Origin: an uncultured Eubacteriales bacterium
GTDB lineage: Bacteria; Bacillota; Clostridia; Oscillospirales; Oscillospiraceae
DNA length: 16,315 nt
Direction: 5' to 3'
Assembly: GCA_900554275.1 (NCBI GenBank)
Contig: USGS01000037.1
Location: forward strand, 1-16,315
In this document: piece after piece, positions 10,743-16,315 of the stretch
Position numbering within the stretch: the stretch's first letter is position 1
Layout of the letters: each line of letters starts with the position of its first letter
Translations under genes and position numbers: made by a program
Notes under the pieces: generated by a model
Database searches by the model: none
What the model saw: only the letters and a program-made list of their open reading frames with translations
Told to the model about the DNA's origin: nothing

Positions 10743-12329
10743 TCAGCGCAAGCCCAGTATTTGCGCGATTTTTTCCCCTTTCGGCAGGGCCAGCAGCTCC
10801 TGCCGGGTCACGGCTCCGGTGGCCAGCGCCAGCAGGATATATACCGCCGCCGCGATGAGAATGGCCGGCAGCACCGCCCAGCGCTCCGGCAGAAAGCGCG
10901 CCAGCAGTCCCCAGGACGACCGGGCGGCCAGGGCCATCACCGCCGTCAGCAGCAGCGGCTTGGCGAACAGGCCGATGTAGCCGGGCCGCTCCGGTACATA
11001 CCGGACGATGGCCAGCAGATTCAGCACCACGATGAGGGCGTAGCAGTACAGCGTGCTCACCGCCGCACCCTGGATGCCGATGGCAGGGTCGCCCACCATC
11101 AGGTAGTTGGTGACGATCTTCATCACGCCGCCGCACAGCAGCGTGAGCACGGGGACATAGGGCCTGCCGTAGGCTTGCAGCACGCCGTTGGTGGCCACCA
11201 TCAGGCATACGAACACGCAGGCAAGGCCCAGAAACGTCAGATGGTACGCAGCCGCCCGGGCGGTATCCGGCACGGCGGGGTACAGCAGCAGCAGAATGGG
11301 CTCGGCCAGCACGGACAGTCCCGCCCCTGCCGGCAGCGCCGCCAGGGTGGTCAGCTTCAGTGCCGCGCCCGCGGCGCTGCCCGCCGCCTGCCGGTCCTGC
11401 CGGGTCAGCGCCGCCGTGATGGCGGGCATCAGGCTGACGGACACGGGATAGATGAACGACGGCGGCAGCTGGAACAGCGTCATGCCGAAGGTGTACTGGC
11501 CGTACAGCGCCGATGTCTCCGCCGCCGAATAGCCCAGGGTGTTCCGCAGTGTGTCCGTTACCAGCGCCTGGTCCAGCAGGGTGATAAGGCTCATGCCAGC
11601 CGCGCCCACGGTGATGGGCACGCCCACCGCCAGCAGCTGGCGCAGCGTCTCCCACCGGGCGGGCGGCACGTCCCGGGCCTCCGGCAGGGTGCAGCGCCGG
11701 GAGGTAAGATACGCCGTGACCAAAAGACCCAGTGCAGCGCCGGCGGTAACGCCGCCGATGGCCCCGGCGGCGCACAGCTCCGCGGGGGCGTTCTGGTTCA
11801 GCAGCAGCAGACACAGCGCCAGGCCGATGACCAGCTTGCCCGCCGACTCCGTGATCTGTCCGGCGGCGGTGGGGAGCATATCCCCCAGCCCCTGGCCAAA
11901 GCCCCGCAGGGCCGACGACACGCACACCAGCGCCACCGCCGGGCCTAACGCCCGGATGGCGTGGGCGGCGGCCTCGTCGTGCAGCCACCCGGCCAGCATT
12001 TGGGGCATGGCGCACATGACGGCGCTGCACACCAGGCCGATGGCCGCCAGCAGCGCCAGCGCCGTCCGGAAGCCCCGCCGCGCCCCGGCATAGCGATGCT
12101 GGGCGGCGGCCTTGGCCACCAGACGGCTCAATGCCACCGGCAGTCCGGCGGTGGACAGCACCAGCAGCAGACTGTAGATGTTGTACGCGGCGTAGAAGTG
12201 GGCCATGCCCTCGCTGTCCAGCAGGTTGCCCAGCGGGATCTTATACACGGCGCCCAGCAGCTTCGTCACTGCCACAGCCCCGGCCAAAATAGCCGCGCCG
12301 CCCATGAAATTCTGCCGTGTCCGCGCCAT
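10743..12329 (-). CDS. Polysaccharide / lipid II flippase-like protein (SpoVB/YabM family, MOP superfamily)
   Basis: The 528-aa polytopic membrane protein has an estimated 12-14 hydrophobic segments throughout. The N-terminus FMGGAAILAGAVAVTKLLGAVYKIPLGNLL followed by AAYNIYSLLLVLSTAGLPVALSRLVAKA is typical of the SpoVB/YabM/MurJ-like branch of the MOP exporters, which flip lipid-linked sugars across the membrane. SpoVB acts in spore cortex synthesis, and YabM sits at this place in B. subtilis (yabM-yabN-yabO-yabP-yabQ). The ATG at 12329 has AAGGAGGG upstream. The order argues for a YabM-type protein, but separating YabM from SpoVB needs a phylogeny. It is followed 48 nt later by mazG. A repeat element lies upstream. 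Confidence 0.9.
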   Translation of the reverse strand: MARTRQNFMGGAAILAGAVAVTKLLGAVYKIPLGNLLDSEGMAHFYAAYNIYSLLLVLSTAGLPVALSRLVAKAAAQHRYAGARRGFRTALALLAAIGLVCSAVMCAMPQMLAGWLHDEAAAHAIRALGPAVALVCVSSALRGFGQGLGDMLPTAAGQITESAGKLVIGLALCLLLLNQNAPAELCAAGAIGGVTAGAALGLLVTAYLTSRRCTLPEARDVPPARWETLRQLLAVGVPITVGAAGMSLITLLDQALVTDTLRNTLGYSAAETSALYGQYTFGMTLFQLPPSFIYPVSVSLMPAITAALTRQDRQAAGSAAGAALKLTTLAALPAGAGLSVLAEPILLLLYPAVPDTARAAAYHLTFLGLACVFVCLMVATNGVLQAYGRPYVPVLTLLCGGVMKIVTNYLMVGDPAIGIQGAAVSTLYCYALIVVLNLLAIVRYVPERPGYIGLFAKPLLLTAVMALAARSSWGLLARFLPERWAVLPAILIAAAVYILLALATGAVTRQELLALPKGEKIAQILGLR

Positions 12330-12366
12330 GGCCGCCCTCCTTGATGATCGATCTGTGCCGTCCGCC

Positions 12367-12471
12367 TGTCATTCCGAGCCAGTGACCGACGTCACTGGCG
12401 TGGGAATCCGTATCCCCGGCAAAGGAGAGCGGATCGCCACGACCAGTCTGAGGACTGGTCTCGCGATGACA
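12367..12471. repeat. Dispersed intergenic repeat-like element (MITE/REP type)
   Basis: The element has imperfect terminal inverted repeats, TGTCATTCCGAG at 12367-12378 against CTCGCGATGACA at 12460-12471 (10 of 12 match). Inside are two hairpins: CCAGTGAC/GTCACTGG (12379-12386 with 12391-12398) and GACCAGT/ACTGGTC (12441-12447 with 12454-12460). It has no coding capacity and fills most of the gap between hemZ and the flippase gene. Similar non-coding elements are common in Oscillospirales genomes from memory; copy number cannot be tested from this window. Confidence 0.6.
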
Positions 12472-12482
12472 AGAGGGGGGCG

Positions 12483-13955
12483 TTACTTCATGCTCTCGTG
12501 GAAGCGGCGGAAGGATTCCAAATTCTCCGCCAGCTTCTCGGGCCGCTGGATGTACTCCAGCGGGAACTTGGGGTGAAACACCCGCTCGATGCGGTTGTGG
12601 GCCGCGTCTACCATCTTTGTCGAGCCGCCCGCGCCCAGGGACAGGATGCTGTGCAGCTCCTCCATGATGTAGATATTATACAGGCCCTCCGCCCCGGATA
12701 TGCACCAGCCCACGTTTTCAAAGCTGCCGGACATATATTTCTGCCGGTACAGGTAGTAGGGCGCGAAGCCCCTGGCCCGCAGGGCCGGGTCGGCATAGTC
12801 CAGCATCTCCGCCACCTCCTCCGCCGTGGGGATGGGCAGTCCCTCCAGCAGGATGCGGCTGCCCTTTTTCAGGCTCAGGGTGTGGACGGTGATGTTGTCC
12901 GCGCCGAAGGTCAGGCATCTGTCCAGCGTCCGGCGGAAGCCCTCCGGCGTGTCGGCGGGCAGTCCGGCGATGAGATCCATGTTCACGTGGGGGAAGCCCA
13001 TGGACGTGGCCAGCGTCATGGCCTTTTCAATGTCCTCCGGGCTGTGCTGGCGGCCGATGGCCCGCAGCACCTGGGGCTCGAGGGACTGGGGGTTGACGCT
13101 GATGCGGTCCGCCCCGTGGTCCAGCAGCACCTGCAGCTTCTCCCGGTCGATGGTGTCGGGCCGCCCGGCCTCGATGCAGTATTCCGCGCAGCCGGACAGG
13201 TCGAAGGCTTTATTCACCGCCGTCAGCAGCGCGTCCATCTGCCCTGCGGACAGGGTGGTGGGCGTGCCGCCGCCCATGTAGAACGACTTGATGCGCAGGC
13301 CCGTCTCCTTTACCATCCGGCCCGCGGCCTCCACCTCCGCCGTCAGGGCCTCCAGATAGGGCGTCATCAGGTGAAAGGACTTCTCCACCGACGCGGAGAC
13401 AAAGCTGCAGTAGGCGCAGCGGGTGGGGCAGAACGGGATGCCGATATACAGGGAGATGTCCTCAGGCCGCAGCTCCCGCTTGGCCTTCAGTCCCGCCTCG
13501 GCGCTTTCCAGCGCCAGCCGCCGCCGCGCCGGGGACACGCAGTACACGTCCCGCAGCTCCCGGTCGGCCCGGGCGGGGGTATAGCCCTCCTCCAGCATGG
13601 TACGCACCAGCTTGGCCGGGCGGATGCCCGTCAGCGCGCCCCAGGAGGGCGTCACGCCGGCGATGTCACGGGCCGCCCGGAAGAAGGACAGCTTCAGCGC
13701 ACGCTGACGCAGGCGCTCCCGCTCGTACTCGTCGGCAGCGCCTGCAAGGGACACGCGGGCGGAGGCCCGCGCCGTTTTTCCGTCATAGGTCAGGGAGGTC
13801 ACGCCGGTGGCGTACACCGCGCCCTCATGGAGCGTCACCTCCCCGTGGCGCGGCCCATCCTCACCCTCGTAAACGGGGCGTTCCTCCGGAAAGAAGGCCA
13901 GCAGGCTCTGCTCCACGGCGTAGCGGTCATCGTGACCGCGAAATGTCAGCCTCAT
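12483..13955 (-). CDS. hemZ: Radical SAM coproporphyrinogen dehydrogenase HemZ-type
   Basis: The 490-aa HemZ family protein is a radical SAM enzyme counted as an oxygen-independent coproporphyrinogen III dehydrogenase. CxxxCxxC is at Cys176, Cys180 and Cys183 (IPFCPTRCAYCSF), with GGGTPTTLSAGQMDALL after it. As in HemW, Cys183 is followed by Ser-Phe and not by the fourth Cys of HemN, so the assigned reaction is uncertain. A 160-residue N-terminal region of HemZ type precedes the core, including SWGALTGIRPAKLVR. The start is ATG at 13955, overlapping the MBL hydrolase stop by 4 nt (ATGA); a longer frame upstream to 14114 is only overlap. The order relA-dtd-MBL-hemZ is common in Clostridia. Confidence 0.9.
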   Translation of the reverse strand: MRLTFRGHDDRYAVEQSLLAFFPEERPVYEGEDGPRHGEVTLHEGAVYATGVTSLTYDGKTARASARVSLAGAADEYERERLRQRALKLSFFRAARDIAGVTPSWGALTGIRPAKLVRTMLEEGYTPARADRELRDVYCVSPARRRLALESAEAGLKAKRELRPEDISLYIGIPFCPTRCAYCSFVSASVEKSFHLMTPYLEALTAEVEAAGRMVKETGLRIKSFYMGGGTPTTLSAGQMDALLTAVNKAFDLSGCAEYCIEAGRPDTIDREKLQVLLDHGADRISVNPQSLEPQVLRAIGRQHSPEDIEKAMTLATSMGFPHVNMDLIAGLPADTPEGFRRTLDRCLTFGADNITVHTLSLKKGSRILLEGLPIPTAEEVAEMLDYADPALRARGFAPYYLYRQKYMSGSFENVGWCISGAEGLYNIYIMEELHSILSLGAGGSTKMVDAAHNRIERVFHPKFPLEYIQRPEKLAENLESFRRFHESMK

Positions 13956-14575
13956 CGCGCCGTCCCCTGCTTCATGTAGGGGTTGGCCCGGCGCTCGAAA
14001 TCCAGCGTCGTCTCCATATCGTGGCCCGGCAGCACCCGCCAGTTGCCCTCCAGCGCGGCCAGCCGCGAAAGGGATGTGAGCATCTTTCGGTAGTCGCCGC
14101 CGGGGAAATCGCACCGCCCGCAGGAGCAGCGGAACAGGGTGTCACCGGCGAAGATGACGTGCTCACCCTCCGCCAGCAGACACACAGAGCCTTCGGAGTG
14201 GCCCGGCGTTTCCATGACGCGCAGGGGGATCGTGCCCACGGTGATGACGTCGCCCTCCTTGTAATACCGCTGGTTCTTCTCCCCTACCCGGCTGAACCGC
14301 AGCTCGCCGGCAGGGCCGTCCACGCTGTCCTTCTCGTGGATATACACCGGCACGTCCGGGTGCTGCTCCAGCAGAGGCCGCACGGCGGAGGTGTGGTCGA
14401 AATGGCCGTGGGTCAGCAGGATATACTCCAGCTCGCAGCCGCTCTCCTGCACCAGCTTCTCCACCCGCGCCGCGTCGTCGCCGGGATCGATGAGGGCGCA
14501 CCGGCCCGCCGCCTCGTCGCACAGCAGGTAGCAGTTGGTCATGATCGGCCCGACCTGTATGGTCTTGATGGTCAT
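13952..14575 (-). CDS. MBL-fold metallohydrolase (glyoxalase II-like)
   Basis: The 207-aa metallo-beta-lactamase-fold hydrolase has HGHFDH at residues 56-61 and further metal ligands His126, Asp145 and His185 (VLPGHDMET). It resembles the hydroxyacylglutathione-hydrolase-like group (YcbL/YqgX type) that cleaves thioesters such as S-lactoyl adducts, but the true substrate is not known. After GDTLF the family's usual neutral stretch carries three Cys (Cys150, Cys152, Cys155 in FRCSCGRCDFPGGD). The start is ATG at 14575 with AAGGAGG 6 nt upstream; upstream in-frame extension would run into dtd. It is 11 nt after dtd and overlaps hemZ by 4 nt. Confidence 0.88.
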   Translation of the reverse strand: MTIKTIQVGPIMTNCYLLCDEAAGRCALIDPGDDAARVEKLVQESGCELEYILLTHGHFDHTSAVRPLLEQHPDVPVYIHEKDSVDGPAGELRFSRVGEKNQRYYKEGDVITVGTIPLRVMETPGHSEGSVCLLAEGEHVIFAGDTLFRCSCGRCDFPGGDYRKMLTSLSRLAALEGNWRVLPGHDMETTLDFERRANPYMKQGTAR

Positions 14576-14586
14576 GTTTGTCCTCC

Positions 14587-15033
14587 TTACAGCGTGTCCG
14601 TGTCCAGAATGATGGTCAGCGGCCCGTCGTTCAGGCTGTCCACCTGCATATACGCGCCGAACTCGCCGGTCTCGGTGTGGAAGCCCTTCTCCCGGCACAG
14701 CGCCACGAACTTCTCGTACAGGGGGATGGCCACCTCCGGCCGCGCCGCCGCCAGAAATTCGGGGCGGCGGCCCTTTTTGCAGTTGGCGTACAGCGTGAAT
14801 TGGGACACGACGAGCAGCTCGCCGCCCACATCCGTCAGGCTGCGGTTCATCTTCTCGTTCTCATCCTCAAAGATGCGCAGGCCCGTCAGCTTGTCCGCCA
14901 GCTTCACGGCCTGAGCCTCCGTGTCCTCGTGGGTCACGCCCAGCAGGACGAGAAAGCCCTGGCCGATCCTGCCGATCACCTGTCCGTCCACAGTGACGGA
15001 CGCGTGCTTCACTCTTGTCAAAACAGCTCTCAT
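14587..15033 (-). CDS. dtd: D-aminoacyl-tRNA deacylase
   Basis: The 148-aa Dtd enzyme removes D-amino acids and glycine wrongly charged to tRNA. It shows the two active-site motifs SQFTLYA at 77-83 and the Gly-cisPro motif NDGPLTIILD around 137-138, and the family start MRAVLTRVKHASVTVDG. Its length matches the family. The ATG at 15033 is preceded by GAGGAG about 8 nt upstream. It is directly downstream of relA (19 nt), an arrangement shared with many Bacillota. Confidence 0.96.
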   Translation of the reverse strand: MRAVLTRVKHASVTVDGQVIGRIGQGFLVLLGVTHEDTEAQAVKLADKLTGLRIFEDENEKMNRSLTDVGGELLVVSQFTLYANCKKGRRPEFLAAARPEVAIPLYEKFVALCREKGFHTETGEFGAYMQVDSLNDGPLTIILDTDTL

Positions 15034-15052
15034 AATAGCAGCTCCTCTCTCT

Positions 15053-16315
15053 TTATCCCGCCGGGCGGGTCACCCGCATGACGCCGGAGATCTGCTCCAG
15101 CCGCCGCATGACGGTCTGCAGCTGCGCCCCGTCGTGTACGTCGATGTCCAGCGACAGCAGCGCGAAGCCGTCGGGCGTGCTGCGGGCGTTCATGGATGAA
15201 ACGTGGGTCTTGGTGCTGGACAGCACCGTGGACACGTCCATGATGAAATTGATGCGGTCCTTGGCCGTGATCTCCAGGGACGTGCGGTAGTTCTCCTTGG
15301 TGTCACTGCCCCAGGATACCTTAATCCACCGGCCTGCTTCCTCCGGCTTCCGCCGGGCCGGGTCAGCGTTGGGACAGTCCGCCCGGTGTACGGAGATACC
15401 GTAGCCCCGGGTGATGAACCCCACGATGTCGTCGCCGGGAACGGGGGTGCAGCACTTGGAGAACTTCACCAGGCAGTTGGTCAGCCCCTCCACCACGATG
15501 CCCTGTTCGCTCCTGGCCCGCTGGGGCACGGCAGGGCGCATGATCTGGGGCTGTCCGGCCACCGGCACCTCCGCCTGCCGCTCCGTCTGGTGCTGGTGCA
15601 GGATGCGCTGGATGTCCTCCCGCAGCCGGCCTATGACCTTCAGGGCGGAAATACCGCCGTAGCCGATGGCGGCGTACATATCGTCCAGCGACGTGAAGCA
15701 CAGCTTCTTCAGCACACTGGGCAGGTTCTCCTCGTTGGTCAGCTCCTTCAGCGTCACGCCGGTGCGTTTGAGCTCCGACTCAAAGCTCGAGCGGCCATTG
15801 ACGATGTTCTCGTCCCGCTTTTCCCGCTTGAACCACTGGCGTATCTTGCTGCGGGCGTTGCTGGACCGGGCGATCTTCACCCAGTCACGGCTGGGCCCGT
15901 GGGCGGATTTGCTGGTCATCACCTCCACCACATCGCCGTTGTGCAGCCGGTAGTCGAACTGGACGATGCGCCCGTTGACCTTTGCGCCGGTCATGTGGTT
16001 GCCGATGGCGGAGTGGATGGTGTAGGCGAAGTCGATGGGCGTCGCGCCGGCAGGCAGGTTGATCACGTCGCCGTTGGGGGTGAACACGAACACCTCGTCG
16101 GCGAACATATCCACCTTCAGCGAGTGGATAAAGTCCTCCGCGTCGGCGTCCTCCTGGTTCTCCAGCAGACGGCGCACCCATTCGTACCGGCCCTCGTCTC
16201 CCGCGCCCTGGCCGTTCTGCTTGTACTTCCAGTGGGCGGCCACGCCGTATTCGGCGATCTCGTGCATCTCCTTGGTGCGTATCTGCACCTCGAAGGGGAT
16301 GCCGCTCTCGCCCAC
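15053..16315 (-). CDS. relA: Bifunctional (p)ppGpp synthetase/hydrolase RelA/SpoT, 5' end outside window
   Basis: Only the C-terminal 420 residues are visible; the gene continues past the right edge. It begins in the end of the synthetase domain (FEVQIRTKEMHEIAEYGVAAHWKYK). A TGS domain follows, with TPNGDVINLPAGATPIDFAY and the NGDVVEVMTS end, then a helical region, a conserved-Cys domain (KCCTPVPGDDIVGFITRGYGISVHRADC) and a C-terminal ACT domain (SLEITAKDRINFIMDVSTVL). The long Rel enzyme makes and degrades (p)ppGpp in response to starvation on the ribosome. The hydrolase domain lies outside the window, so its integrity cannot be judged. Confidence 0.95.
   Translation of the reverse strand: MGESGIPFEVQIRTKEMHEIAEYGVAAHWKYKQNGQGAGDEGRYEWVRRLLENQEDADAEDFIHSLKVDMFADEVFVFTPNGDVINLPAGATPIDFAYTIHSAIGNHMTGAKVNGRIVQFDYRLHNGDVVEVMTSKSAHGPSRDWVKIARSSNARSKIRQWFKREKRDENIVNGRSSFESELKRTGVTLKELTNEENLPSVLKKLCFTSLDDMYAAIGYGGISALKVIGRLREDIQRILHQHQTERQAEVPVAGQPQIMRPAVPQRARSEQGIVVEGLTNCLVKFSKCCTPVPGDDIVGFITRGYGISVHRADCPNADPARRKPEEAGRWIKVSWGSDTKENYRTSLEITAKDRINFIMDVSTVLSSTKTHVSSMNARSTPDGFALLSLDIDVHDGAQLQTVMRRLEQISGVMRVTRPAG

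Noticed and set aside
10587..11948. Plus-strand frame of 453 codons opposite mazG and the flippase
   Set aside because: Gln/Arg/Gly-rich antisense shadow without motif.
10705..12030. Minus-strand frame of 441 codons inside the flippase gene
   Set aside because: Same strand but another frame; Gly/Arg/Ala-rich and lacking membrane segments, whereas the 528-aa frame is a proper membrane protein.
12498..13979. Plus-strand frame of 493 codons opposite hemZ
   Set aside because: Antisense shadow with no family motif.

Overview
The window is GC-rich, gene-dense DNA from an anaerobic, endospore-forming member of the Bacillota, most likely class Clostridia (Oscillospirales-like). The evidence is the set of sporulation genes (gpr, spoVAC, yabP, yabQ, a yabM/spoVB-type flippase), two HemN-type radical SAM proteins, a ferredoxin, and the order yabM-mazG-hup-rqcP(yabO)-yabP-yabQ-divIC, which is close to the Bacillus subtilis order. 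No taxonomic search was possible, so this is inferred from gene content and order.

Left part (1-4100): the window opens in the last codons of one rpsT (ribosomal protein S20). Next come nadE and the spore protease gene gpr, both on the minus strand, and then a second, complete rpsT on the plus strand with a UUG start. After about 220 bp of stacked hairpins, a ferredoxin-hemW pair lies on the minus strand with a 4-nt overlap. Good promoters are readable for nadE (sigma-A), gpr (sigma-G type), rpsT (sigma-A, extended -10) and the ferredoxin-hemW unit (sigma-A).

Middle part (4100-8100): a plus-strand pair joins spoVAC to a choloylglycine-hydrolase-family gene starting at GTG-Cys2. It converges on a minus-strand two-gene cassette with its own sigma-A promoter (8066-8094) and terminator (5523-5551). 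The cassette holds a 461-aa radical SAM protein and a 363-aa single-span membrane protein. The membrane protein ends in a Gly-rich stretch followed by an alternating Cys-Ala run. This cassette is the best candidate here for an uncharacterised system: a radical SAM enzyme next to a likely modified, membrane-tethered Cys-rich tail.

Right part (8100-16315, all minus strand): relA (5' end outside the window), dtd, an MBL-fold hydrolase and hemZ form one compact run. A roughly 105-bp dispersed-repeat-like element follows, then yabM-like flippase, mazG, hup, rqcP, yabP, yabQ and divIC. Within it, yabP has a near-perfect sigma-E promoter inside a hairpin. That hairpin would hide the yabP ribosome binding site in read-through transcripts but not in transcripts begun by sigma-E. 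The yabQ frame has no stop before divIC and runs far into it, which suggests a one-base frameshift or an unusual long overlap.

Themes: sporulation and germination (gpr, spoVAC, yabPQ, flippase), heme or radical SAM chemistry (hemW, hemZ, the cassette), and translation, nucleotide or stringent-response housekeeping (rpsT, rqcP, dtd, mazG, relA, nadE).
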